A DNA stretch of 64,000 bases from Chloroflexota bacterium. GTDB lineage: Bacteria; Chloroflexota; Anaerolineae; Anaerolineales; Villigracilaceae. Position 1 is the stretch's first letter, and the number at the start of each line of letters is the position of its first letter. The translations under genes were made by a program, and so were the position numbers. The notes below the pieces were generated by a model that searched no databases, had not been told where the DNA came from, and worked only from the letters and a program-made list of their open reading frames with translations. The stretch lies in assembly GCA_016866215.1 (NCBI GenBank), contig VGNE01000003.1, forward strand, positions 55,870 to 119,869. Reading direction: 5' to 3'. Positions 23,887-31,993 of this stretch are shown one piece after another.

Positions 23887-25179
23887 TTATGTCGCAGCTG
23901 GTTTTGGCAGGGTGGTGACCAGTACCTTGTCCACGCGGCGGCCGTCCATATCCATTACTTCAAAGCGATAGCCATGCCATTCAAAGTGGTCTGCGGCTTG
24001 GGGCACTCGTCCGAGCGAGGTCATCACGAAGCCGCTTAAGGTTTCATATTCTTCTTCATGGGGAAGCGCGGTGAAATTAAATATCTCCTTGAATTCATCC
24101 GCTTCCAACATGCCATCCAAGAGCCAGGAGCCGTCCTGTCTTAGGGTGGCTTGCGGTTCCTCGAATTCCATGGCGCCGACGATCTCTTCCAAAATATCGT
24201 TGATTGTAAGCAAGCCTTGCAAGCCCCCAAATTCATCTACAACCAGGAGCAGTTCCGTGTTCTTTTCTTTAAAGAGTTCCAGGGCGCGAGATGCGAACAT
24301 GGTTTCGGGAATAAAAAACGCTGGCTTGAGCAAGGTTTTTAAGTCAATCGCTTTACCTGATAAGCTTTCAACCAATAGGTCGCGTGATTTTACGATTCCA
24401 ATGATCGTATCGAGGGAATCCTGCCTGACAGGAAAACGCGAGTATGGGCAATCGGCAATTTTTTGCCTGATCTCCTCTATCGAGTCCGTTACATCCAACC
24501 AGACAAGCTCGGTGCGCGGTGTCATCAATGAATACACGCGCGAGTCACCAAGGCTGAAAATCCCTTCCACCATATCCTGTTCCGATTCTTCGAAGACGCC
24601 CGCCTGCGTGCCCTGACTGATGAGCATTTGAAGTTCCTCTTCTGTAATAGGCGGTTCAAAGGAAGGATTAACCCCGATCAGGCGCAGAGCAAAATTTGTC
24701 GCTCCGCTCATTAGTTTGATGAAGGGAGAAAATACTCTTGAAAGAAAGAGCATTGGTCCTGCCACCGCCTGCGCAATTTTCTCCGGGCTGTTAAGCCCCA
24801 ATCTTTTTGGTACCAGTTCACCCAGCCAGATGGTTAGGATCGTAATGGATATCACCACGACACCCAGCGCAATCGAAGCGCTGTACTCGCCGATGTAGGG
24901 GATATTCTGCAATGCTCCTGCCAGTGATTTTGAAATTGTTGCGCCCCCGATCGCGCCAGCCAGAACCCCGATCAATGTAATTCCGATCTGGATTGTGGAT
25001 AAAAAAATATTTGGATCTTCGATAAGTTTCAAAGCCAAACTGGAGGATTTATTGCCTTCACCCGCTTGTTGCTGCAGGCGTGCCTTTCGTGATGCAATCA
25101 GAGCGGCTTCTGACATTGCCAGAACGGCATTGACCAGAATCAGCGCAAGGATGATCAATATTTCGTTACCAATGTTCAT
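23887..25179 (-). CDS. Hemolysin C/CorC-family membrane protein
   Basis: 430 residues. DUF21 (CNNM) transmembrane domain at about 1-190 with GEL(V)PKRLGLNSPEKIA, two CBS domains (about 200-330; VYSLMTPRTELVWLD, RFPVRQDSLDTIIGIVKSRDLL, ELLLVVDEFGGLQGLLTINDILEEIVG) and a C-terminal CorC_HlyC domain (about 345-425). Related proteins are linked to magnesium or other cation efflux. AAAGGAAAAC precedes the ATG; monocistronic. Confidence 0.9.
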   Translation of the reverse strand: MNIGNEILIILALILVNAVLAMSEAALIASRKARLQQQAGEGNKSSSLALKLIEDPNIFLSTIQIGITLIGVLAGAIGGATISKSLAGALQNIPYIGEYSASIALGVVVISITILTIWLGELVPKRLGLNSPEKIAQAVAGPMLFLSRVFSPFIKLMSGATNFALRLIGVNPSFEPPITEEELQMLISQGTQAGVFEESEQDMVEGIFSLGDSRVYSLMTPRTELVWLDVTDSIEEIRQKIADCPYSRFPVRQDSLDTIIGIVKSRDLLVESLSGKAIDLKTLLKPAFFIPETMFASRALELFKEKNTELLLVVDEFGGLQGLLTINDILEEIVGAMEFEEPQATLRQDGSWLLDGMLEADEFKEIFNFTALPHEEEYETLSGFVMTSLGRVPQAADHFEWHGYRFEVMDMDGRRVDKVLVTTLPKPAAT

Positions 25180-25380
25180 GTTTTCCTTTGGTGATACTCT
25201 TTAGAACGTCTTAAAACCATATAGCCGCGCAAATTGATCCGCGGCGCGACAAATTTTCGTCAGTTTTGATGAACGAATTACTGGGAGGTTGATCGGGGGG
25301 TGGGCTTGGATCTGGTTCTATGGGGATTTCAGACATGATGTTTAATGCAGGTTTATTTTCAATCCTATTGTACTTGAAAG

Positions 25381-25527
25381 TTACTTCTTTTTTTCAATTT
25401 TGTTCTCAATATTTTTTAAGCGTTTATTTAAGCGACCATAGCTGCGAGCAACGATCAATGGGATGAGGAGCACCAGCGTAACCAGCGCGCAGGTAATGCC
25501 GAGTTCCAGAATGCCAATACGGAACAT
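25381..25527 (-). CDS. Small single-span membrane protein following selD
   Basis: 48 residues, too short for usual gene callers: MFRIGILELGITCALVTLVL then a second half RSYGRLNKRLKNIENKIEKKK. One membrane helix (about 7-27) and a charged, possibly coiled-coil tail. The ATG follows the selD stop codon with no gap (TAAATG), and GGAGG lies inside the selD end. No family recognised. Confidence 0.6.
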   Translation of the reverse strand: MFRIGILELGITCALVTLVLLIPLIVARSYGRLNKRLKNIENKIEKKK

Positions 25528-26589
25528 TTACGCTTCGACCTCCACGCCGCGGCCTGATCGTACTTCCCCGATTATCCACACAGGCTGACTCAGTTCTTTT
25601 GCGCGCTTTTCAAAATCTGCTAATTTTTCAGATGACACGCCGAGCAACAAACCGCCGCTGGTTTGCGGGTCAAATAATAACATTTGTGCGGGTTCATCCA
25701 ACTTCTCATCAAATTGTACATTCTTTTCAAAATGTCCCTTGTTATCGAACGCGCCGCCGGGAAAAATTCCTTTTTTGGCATAACCGTGTGCGCCGCTTAA
25801 GAAGGGAAGTTTTGAATTTTCAATGTACAACGAAACGCCGGATGCTTCTGCCATTTCCATACCGTGACCAAGGAAACCAAACCCGCTAATGTCTGTCCCG
25901 CCGCGCAGATCGAATTCCATTGCAAGTTGACCCGCCGTTTTGTTCAAGCGTGACATCCATTCGATGGCTTCTTTTACATCGCTATCCGAGGCTTTCTCTT
26001 GTTTAAGCGCGGTTGTCGTCACGCCGCCGCCCAATGGTTTTGTGAGCACAAGCGCATCGCCGACTTTCAATCCGCTTTTGGTGATCATCTTGCGCGGATC
26101 AACGAAACCGATCACGACCAAACCGTATTTTGGTTCTTTATCTTTGACAGTATGCCCGCCCGCGATAACCACGCCCGCCTCGCGTGCTTTCTCTGCGCCG
26201 CCGCGTAATATTTCAATAGAAATTTCCGTGGGCAGGTTATCCGGCAACGCCGCAATATTCAATGCAAGAAAAGGCTGTCCGCCCATTGCATATACATCCG
26301 AGAGACTGTTTGCCGCGGCGATCGTGCCATATTCATAAGCCGTATCCACAACGGGAGTAAAGAAATCAGTTGTCATCACAATCGCTTTGTCTTCGCTTAA
26401 ACGCCAAACGGCCGCGTCATCCGGTGCTGCAAGACCAACCAACAGGTCCGGGTACGAGGCGGGATCGAAGATATCCTTGATGGGACGCAGAACCTGCGCC
26501 AGCGCGTCGGCGCTAAGTTTGGACGCTCAGCCTGCGCAAGTCGAAAGCGTAGTCAGGCGGATTTCGCGTCCAGTTTGTGGGATTGGCAT
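25528..26589 (-). CDS. selD: Selenide, water dikinase, selenocysteine-containing
   Basis: 353 residues from ATG 26589 (GGAGATGAA before it) if the in-frame TGA at 26527-26529 is read as selenocysteine. The N terminus is RLTTLSTCAG-U-ASKLSADAL: U21 aligns with the active-site Cys17 of E. coli SelD and K24 with its Lys20. Downstream are the ATP-binding AIR synthase-like features: DDAAVW, TTDFFTPVVD, GGHTVKDKEPKYG, KPLGGGVTT, DISGFGFLGHGMEMA and DPQTSGGLL. It makes selenophosphate from selenide and ATP for Sec-tRNA or selenouridine. Read without Sec, the gene would begin at a TTG at 26442 and lack its catalytic residues. It follows the SPFH gene and precedes a small membrane protein. Confidence 0.9.
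26499..26516 (-). promoter_or_regulatory. Candidate bacterial SECIS hairpin in selD
   Basis: On the minus strand TTAGCGC-CGAC-GCGCTGG: five Watson-Crick pairs plus two U-G pairs, four-base loop with G at position 2, loop 17 bases after the UGA. This fits the general bacterial SECIS pattern (short hairpin 16-37 bases from UGA, G early in loop). Confidence 0.6.
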
Positions 26590-26598
26590 TTCATCTCC

Positions 26599-26640
26599 AA
26601 AAAATGTGACCAATAACCAGTCTCTCTGGCTACTGGTCAC
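26599..26640 (-). terminator. Terminator/attenuator hairpin directly before selD
   Basis: On the minus strand a 15-base-pair RNA stem (two G-U pairs) GTGACCAGTAGCCAG ... CTGGTTATTGGTCAC is followed by U6 and then at once by the selD ribosome binding site GGAGA. No room for a separate promoter remains, so selD would need read-through. Confidence 0.7.
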
Positions 26641-26659
26641 ACTGCTCATTAATTACTTT

Positions 26660-27679
26660 TTACTGAGCTGGGACTGTTCCAGTGTCTGGTAATGGCAGGA
26701 TAAATTGATTGCCTGTGGGTATAAAAATGGTGGTCACGCCGGGGGCAAGTTTCAAGATATATTGATATTGCAATAAAGTAGGCGTGAGTGATTGTGACAG
26801 CAATTGATTAGCTTGCGCCTCAGCCTGCGCATTGATCAAGCGCGCTTCTGCTGCGCCCTTGGCCGCGATCACTGCCGCATCTGCCTGACCTTGCGCGGTC
26901 TGACGGGCCTGCTCCGCTTCCTGCTTCTTTGACTCGACAACGAACTTTGCTTGCTGCGCCTGCTGTTCAGCAACCTGCTTTTGTTCTACAGCCGCGGCAT
27001 ACTCATCGCTGAAACGAATGTTGCGCAGCAGGAAATCGGACATGATGATGTTATTGTCCTGCAGTTTTGATTCGATCTCAGTACGGATCGCAGTTTCCAA
27101 CTCGGCGCGCTTCGTGCTGACCAGTTCTTCCACACCAAATTGTGAAACCGCATTGCGGATGGCCGCGCGTGCTACAGGTCTGACCACATTTTCTTCATAG
27201 CGGTTTTGCCAGACAGTATGCAACTGGATCAATTGTGTTGGGTCCACCGCATAAATGACCGAAGCGTCAATGAAGATCTGCTGACCGTCCTTTGTGCGCG
27301 CCTGAATCGAATCGTCGCCTTGTACTGTGCCCTCACTGGTTGTAGATGACATCGTATATGTTTGCCGCGCAATGGAATATTTCTGCACGCTCTCAACGAA
27401 TGGAATGATCCAATGCAAGCCCGGGGTCAACGCTACTTCGCGGTAGCCCTTTGGCGCAAACGCTGAAATCACGACCCCGTACTCATTGGCTTGCAGGAAT
27501 ACCAACCCCGCGCCAACTGAGGTTAAAAGAATTGCGGCAACGAGTAGCACAACCACCAGCGAAGTTAATCCTTTTGTAGGTTGATTGCGGCTGGTACGCA
27601 CGAAAATCATAACCAACACACCGACGAACCCGATCCAGACAAAGGACGCAAGCCCCTGTAGTAAAGTCGAAATACTCAT
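26660..27679 (-). CDS. SPFH/prohibitin-family membrane protein
   Basis: 339 residues from ATG 27679, chosen because GGAGGAAACA precedes it (an earlier in-frame start lacks one). Two N-terminal hydrophobic segments (about 8-30 and 40-65), then the SPFH/prohibitin domain (ANEYGVVISAFAPKGYREVALTPGLHWIIPFVESVQKYSIARQTYTM, ARTKDGQQIFIDASVIYAVDP) and a long Gln/Ala-rich coiled coil (about 215-300). Likely a membrane-microdomain scaffold that oligomerises into rings. Upstream of selD in the same direction. Confidence 0.88.
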   Translation of the reverse strand: MSISTLLQGLASFVWIGFVGVLVMIFVRTSRNQPTKGLTSLVVVLLVAAILLTSVGAGLVFLQANEYGVVISAFAPKGYREVALTPGLHWIIPFVESVQKYSIARQTYTMSSTTSEGTVQGDDSIQARTKDGQQIFIDASVIYAVDPTQLIQLHTVWQNRYEENVVRPVARAAIRNAVSQFGVEELVSTKRAELETAIRTEIESKLQDNNIIMSDFLLRNIRFSDEYAAAVEQKQVAEQQAQQAKFVVESKKQEAEQARQTAQGQADAAVIAAKGAAEARLINAQAEAQANQLLSQSLTPTLLQYQYILKLAPGVTTIFIPTGNQFILPLPDTGTVPAQ

Positions 27680-27742
27680 TGTTTCCTCCGAAACATAAAT
27701 TTTCCTGATTATAACTCTCTTGCTCACGCCCTCGAAGCGTGT

Positions 27743-27748
27743 TAATAT
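27743..27748 (+). promoter_or_regulatory. -10 box, leaderless promoter of the PyrK-like gene
   Basis: TAATAT seven bases before the ATG at 27756; no ribosome binding site. Confidence 0.45.
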
Positions 27749-27755
27749 TTCTCAA

Positions 27756-28427
27756 ATGAAAACCGGTAAAGGTCAACTGCATGAAATTTATCTGGATTCC
27801 GGCGCCTGGATCATTTGTCCGCCCGAGCTGATTCCCGCCCCCGGACAATATCTGCTCGCCCACGCAGGCGGATCAGATTCACCGTTGGTTGTTCCTGTTT
27901 TCTTCAGCGACTCAGCGCCGAATGGATTCCGCTCTGCGCCGCTTTTGAAATCAGCCTGGCTTCCGGGCACGCGTCTCAATCTGCGCGGCCCGATCGGGCA
28001 TGGATTTTCAATTTCGGCATCTGCACGCAAAGTGGCATTGATCGCATTCGATGATTCGCCTGCGCGTTTGCGCGGGTTGATCTCCAGCGCACTTAAACAA
28101 GAGGCTGAAATCGTTTTAGTCTGCAACTCGGTGGCGGATGAATTGCCAGAAGCCATAGAAGTTCAACCATTGCAAGCTATGGTTGACATATTCCACTGGG
28201 CAGATTATGCCGCGATGGATGTCCGGCGCGAGAACTTGCATCAGTTGATGGAAATGCTTGGGAAACAGGAGCATGTCCGGGCGAGGTCGGAAGCGCAGGT
28301 ATTAGTCCGCGCGCCAATGCCCTGCGGGGCGCTTGCTGAATGTGGTGTCTGCGCATTAACGCTTCGTCATAAATGGAAAATGATCTGCAAAGATGGTCCT
28401 GTGTTTGATATCGAGGAATTGTTATAA
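27756..28427 (+). CDS. PyrK-like iron-sulfur electron-transfer subunit
   Basis: 223 residues. The C terminus has PCGALAECGVCALTLRHKWKMICKDGPVFDIEEL, the C-x4-C-x2-C-x(10-12)-C [2Fe-2S] pattern of dihydroorotate dehydrogenase electron-transfer subunits. The N-terminal FAD-binding part is poorly conserved and seems shortened (about 100 residues), and a Rossmann NAD half is reduced. No pyrD is nearby. It may serve a distant dihydroorotate dehydrogenase. The ATG at 27756 is taken because a -10 box sits just before it. Confidence 0.72.
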   Translation: MKTGKGQLHEIYLDSGAWIICPPELIPAPGQYLLAHAGGSDSPLVVPVFFSDSAPNGFRSAPLLKSAWLPGTRLNLRGPIGHGFSISASARKVALIAFDDSPARLRGLISSALKQEAEIVLVCNSVADELPEAIEVQPLQAMVDIFHWADYAAMDVRRENLHQLMEMLGKQEHVRARSEAQVLVRAPMPCGALAECGVCALTLRHKWKMICKDGPVFDIEELL

Positions 28428-28453
28428 AAACCTCCCGCACTGTGGGAGGTTTT
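28427..28453. terminator. Bidirectional terminator
   Basis: AAAACCTCCC-GCACTGT-GGGAGGTTTT between the convergent PyrK-like and LGFP-like genes; A and T tracts serve both directions. Confidence 0.85.
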
Positions 28454-29399
28454 AGTACCAGATCCTGAATGATGTTGTAGTGGTTGCGTTTAAGCCAATG
28501 TAGGCGCAGTTAATATCCGCGTAGATGAGACGGGCATAAGGCTGGTCAACGAATGAGAATGAGATGACACCCACGCCGTTGGAATCGGTTGTGATGACGG
28601 TTGAGTCGTTTCTTCCATCGGGCCAGTGTAAGGATGCCATACAACCAGCGTTGGATACAGGTTGCGCGTTTTGATCTTGCAGGATCAAAAAGATTGTCTG
28701 GTCGTCACTTGCCAACCTCACGGCGTTCTGCGCAAACGCGCGCACCTGCAGACTGGTAATAACTTTCGGGGCATTTCCAATTGGATTGGTTGAAGCCAGC
28801 AAGCCAGGGTCTTCCCCAAGGCTGTCAAAGTAGATGCGCCCGAGGTCTGAAACAACGACTCGCTGGCCTTCCGCTTTCCAGGGCTGCCATTCCAACCTTG
28901 TCTTTTCAAAGTATTGAACGAGTTTATCTTCATGATATTCAAACCCGGAGATGGGATAACCGAATTGCGCCGTGCCGCCATATTGGTCGAAGAATTCAAG
29001 AAAGGCAAAACAAACCGCATAACCCGTCTCTGGGTAGGTGCGGCATGCGAAGGAGTTGTTTATATTCTGTGTGCCGCTGGATACGAAGGTTTTTTGTCCC
29101 AGAGGCGTAAGTTGAACACGCTCCCCGGCGGGCAGTTCTGCGTGGTACTCAAAACGTGCGCGCTGGAAGTATTGCACGGTCTCCCCGTCTTTGCTGACGA
29201 ATTCCTCTGTGATGGGGTAGCCATAGAGAAAAATTGCATTCGGGTTGTTGTCATAAAATCCCAAGAACTCCCCTTTAACATTGTGACCGGTCTCGCTAAA
29301 ATATTTCGACTCCAGCGTTTGAGCGTAAACAGAAACCCAACCAGCGCCAAGTAAACCAATTGCTGTGATTATTGCAATGATTCGTCTGAACATTATCAT
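28452..29399 (-). CDS. Secreted LGFP-like repeat protein
   Basis: About 315 residues from ATG 29399. Signal peptide MIMFRRIIAIITAIGLLGAG ending near VYAQ. Two or three LGFP-like units: FLYGYPITEEFVSKDGETVQYFQRARFEYH and TAQFGYPISGFEYHEDKLVQYFEKTRLEWQ, followed by a C-terminal beta domain with a Gly-Cys and a Cys near the end that may pair. Cell-surface or secreted, function unknown. An earlier ATG (29408) is inside the TATAAT box, so the start seven bases after it is preferred. Confidence 0.78.
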   Translation of the reverse strand: MIMFRRIIAIITAIGLLGAGWVSVYAQTLESKYFSETGHNVKGEFLGFYDNNPNAIFLYGYPITEEFVSKDGETVQYFQRARFEYHAELPAGERVQLTPLGQKTFVSSGTQNINNSFACRTYPETGYAVCFAFLEFFDQYGGTAQFGYPISGFEYHEDKLVQYFEKTRLEWQPWKAEGQRVVVSDLGRIYFDSLGEDPGLLASTNPIGNAPKVITSLQVRAFAQNAVRLASDDQTIFLILQDQNAQPVSNAGCMASLHWPDGRNDSTVITTDSNGVGVISFSFVDQPYARLIYADINCAYIGLNATTTTSFRIWY

Positions 29400-29406
29400 C
29401 TTGTTC

Positions 29407-29412
29407 ATTATA
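29407..29412 (-). promoter_or_regulatory. -10 box, leaderless promoter of the LGFP-like gene
   Basis: TATAAT on the minus strand seven bases before ATG 29399. Confidence 0.55.
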
Positions 29413-29444
29413 CTCAGAAATATTTAACAGGACAATACAAACAG

Positions 29445-30647
29445 CTAACTGAGATCATTACTTATTAATGCCTGAATGATCTTTTCAGCGGCGTGACCAT
29501 CGCCATAAGGATTGACCGCCTTGGCCATTTCTGCATATGCGATTTCATTATCCAAAAGTCGCTTCGCCTCCTGGAAGATGCGGCTGGTTCCTGTTCCCAC
29601 AAGTTTGAGTGTCCCCGCCGCGACTCCCTCCGGGCGTTCGGTCACCTCTCTCAGGACAAGAGTCGGGATGCCAAAGGCGGGCGCTTCTTCCTGAATCCCC
29701 CCTGAATCCGTGAGGATGAGCGCGGTGTGTTTCATCAGGTGGACAAGCGGCAAATAATCCAAGGGCGGGAGCAGGGTAATGTGGTCTTTGCCTTTGAGAA
29801 GCCGATAGACAGGTTCCTGCACGTTTGGGTTCAAGTGGACAGGATACACGATTTCCACGTCGCCGCGTTTTGCCAGTTCGATCAGTGCCTGGCAAATATC
29901 TTCCATCGGTCTTCCAAAATTCTCGCGGCGGTGAGCGGTAACAAGAATTAACTTCTTATCATCATTGCCAATGTCATTGCGAGGAGGGTGCTCTTCCCGA
30001 CGAAGCAATCCCCCTGCACTAGGAGACTGCTTCGCTATCGCTCGCAGTGACATAATTAATTCAGTAATCTCCGCAGGTTCATCTTGTTTTGAAACATATT
30101 GCAGCGCGTCAATGACTGTGTTCCCTGTAACTTTGATAATGCTTTCATCAATCCCTTCGCGCAAAAGGTTTTGTTTTGACCATTCGGTCGGCGCGAAATG
30201 CAAGTCAGCGGTCACGCCGGCCACGCGGCGATTGATCTCTTCCGGGAAAGGCTGCCATTTATCGTGGGTGCGAAGTCCCGCCTCTACGTGACCGAATTTG
30301 ATGCGGTGATAATATGCAAGCAGGGAGGTCATCGCAACTGTGGTTGTATCGCCCTGCGCTAAAACCCAATCGGGTTTGAAATCTGTAATAACGGGGTCGA
30401 GGTTGGTAAAGATCGCTGCGCTTAACTGCGCAAGGGATTGGTCATCCCGCATCAAGTCCAAATCATAATCAGGTGTGACCTCAAATAAACTCAATACCTG
30501 ATCCAGCATTTGACGATGTTGGGCTGTGACGCAGACGCGCGATTCCACACCTGCTGATTGAGCAAGCAGTCTCACAATCGGAGCCATTTTCACGGCTTCC
30601 GGCCTTGTACCGAATACGGAGAGGACTCTCAATTTGCGATTTCCCAT
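29445..30647 (-). CDS. wecB: UDP-N-acetylglucosamine 2-epimerase with in-frame repeat insert
   Basis: 400 residues. GT-B-like non-hydrolysing epimerase making UDP-ManNAc: FGTRPEAVKMAP, QGDTTTVAM, GHVEAGLRT, PEEINRR, TVIDAL, VTAHRRENFG, DSGGIQEEAPAFG and VLREVTERPEG. Residues about 199-228 (MSLRAIAKQSPSAGG and LLRREEHPPRNDIGN) are encoded by palindromic repeat B and are absent from the family consensus; they precede the LVTAHRREN strand, in a surface loop. The ATG follows the wecC stop with no gap (TAAATG). With wecC it makes UDP-ManNAc uronate for surface glycans. Confidence 0.93.
   Translation of the reverse strand: MGNRKLRVLSVFGTRPEAVKMAPIVRLLAQSAGVESRVCVTAQHRQMLDQVLSLFEVTPDYDLDLMRDDQSLAQLSAAIFTNLDPVITDFKPDWVLAQGDTTTVAMTSLLAYYHRIKFGHVEAGLRTHDKWQPFPEEINRRVAGVTADLHFAPTEWSKQNLLREGIDESIIKVTGNTVIDALQYVSKQDEPAEITELIMSLRAIAKQSPSAGGLLRREEHPPRNDIGNDDKKLILVTAHRRENFGRPMEDICQALIELAKRGDVEIVYPVHLNPNVQEPVYRLLKGKDHITLLPPLDYLPLVHLMKHTALILTDSGGIQEEAPAFGIPTLVLREVTERPEGVAAGTLKLVGTGTSRIFQEAKRLLDNEIAYAEMAKAVNPYGDGHAAEKIIQALISNDLS
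29973..30051 (-). repeat. MITE-like palindromic repeat B, copy 2, inside wecB
   Basis: About 79 bases with ends GTCATTGCGAGGAGGG and CTCGCAGTGAC and inner GACGAAGCAATCC / GACTGCTTCG arms. Shorter than copy 1; the length keeps the wecB frame open. Confidence 0.9.
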
Positions 30648-31976
30648 TTACGATTTTTGATTGACCGCTGGCGATTTATTGTCGCCGAGATGGAATAGTT
30701 GAAAGCCAGATTCTTTCCATGCTTCGCTGTTCCATCCATTAACGGCGTCTATCGCGATACGCGCTTTGGTTTTTTTTGCGATTTCTTCCGGATTTAACTG
30801 GCTGAATTCTGTGTGTTTTACCAATAACATGATCGCATCTGCATCTTTTATTGCATCTTCAAGCGAGGAAGCCATTTGAATGTCCGGTAGATTTGCATCC
30901 GGTTTGAAAGGCTCCCATACTTTTACTTGTGCGCCTTCATCTTGAAGCAGGTGCACTACTTCGTTTGCAGGGCTTTCGCGCAGGTCATCTACATCAGGTT
31001 TGTAAGCTAAACCAAGCACGGCAATTTTCTTCTTTGAAAGCGTGACCAATGCGCGTTTGACAGTATCCACCACAAAATGTGGTTGCGCATCATTCACCTG
31101 CCGTGAGTGATAGATGAGAGGGGTTAACTCTGGAGCGGCTTCCACAAAGAACCACGGATCCACGCTGATGCAATGTCCGCCCACGCCGGGGCCCGGGCTG
31201 AGGATCTTTACGCGCGGATGCAGGTTTGCAATTGAAATTGCCTCCCATACATCCACGCCAAATTTATCTGCAAGGCGGGAGAATTCGTTTGCGATTGCGA
31301 TATTAACATCGCGGTAGGTATTCTCCATCAATTTGACCATTTCAGCAGTAGTGGCATCGGTCTGGATAATCTGTCCTTGAACGAAAATTGAATATAGTTC
31401 TTTTCCCGCTTCCGCTGATTGGGGGGAGACGCCGCCGATGACGCGCGCGTTCTCGATCAATTCACGCATGATCTGTCCCGGCAAAACCCGTTCGGGAGAA
31501 TAAGCCAAATGAAAGTCGCGCCCAGCTTCGAGTCCGGTACGAGCGAGGAGCGGGGCAATCAAATCCACAGTCGTGCGTGGAGGGGAAGTCGACTCAAGCA
31601 CAACCAGATTCCCTTTCTTCAAAAATGGCAGGATGGATTCTGCTGCTGAGATCACTGCGCGCATATCCGCCAGTTTGTAGGTCATACCGTTGTACTCGCC
31701 GAATTTGTTCTCATGAAACGGAGTCGGAACGGCAATGATGAAGGCATCTGCCTCTTCAGGTTTGCTCGCAACTCTAAATTTGCCAGAGCGAATGGCTTTG
31801 GTCACCTCCTCGCGCAAGCCAGGTTCGTGAATATGGATCTCGCCTCTATTCAGGGTCTCGATAATGTGAGAATTAATATCCACGCCAAGGACATTGACTC
31901 CATGTGCGGCAAATGTGGAGGCGGTAGGGAGACCGATATAGCCAAGCCCGATGACACAAATCTTTTGAAATTTCAC
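30648..31976 (-). CDS. wecC: UDP-N-acetyl-D-mannosamine dehydrogenase
   Basis: 442 residues, GTG start with TAGGAGC before it. NAD-binding GLGYIGLPTASTFAAHG (10-26), the YSPERVLPG segment, catalytic GVGGHCISVDPWFF with its Cys, and the UDP-binding C-terminal domain (AVLGLAYKPDVDDLRESPA). Oxidises UDP-ManNAc to the uronate. Operon with wecB, stop and start abutting. The C-terminal tail and the intergenic sequence contain AATCGTAAAT-like words that recur at 47866 and 56745. Confidence 0.92.
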   Translation of the reverse strand: MKFQKICVIGLGYIGLPTASTFAAHGVNVLGVDINSHIIETLNRGEIHIHEPGLREEVTKAIRSGKFRVASKPEEADAFIIAVPTPFHENKFGEYNGMTYKLADMRAVISAAESILPFLKKGNLVVLESTSPPRTTVDLIAPLLARTGLEAGRDFHLAYSPERVLPGQIMRELIENARVIGGVSPQSAEAGKELYSIFVQGQIIQTDATTAEMVKLMENTYRDVNIAIANEFSRLADKFGVDVWEAISIANLHPRVKILSPGPGVGGHCISVDPWFFVEAAPELTPLIYHSRQVNDAQPHFVVDTVKRALVTLSKKKIAVLGLAYKPDVDDLRESPANEVVHLLQDEGAQVKVWEPFKPDANLPDIQMASSLEDAIKDADAIMLLVKHTEFSQLNPEEIAKKTKARIAIDAVNGWNSEAWKESGFQLFHLGDNKSPAVNQKS

Positions 31977-31993
31977 TCAAGCTCCTAGGATAA

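Noticed and set aside
26527..26529. Sequencing error or nonsense mutation instead of selenocysteine in selD
   Set aside because: The UGA is exactly at the catalytic Cys codon, the frame is intact on both sides, and a SECIS-like hairpin follows; a random mutation there would be a strong coincidence.
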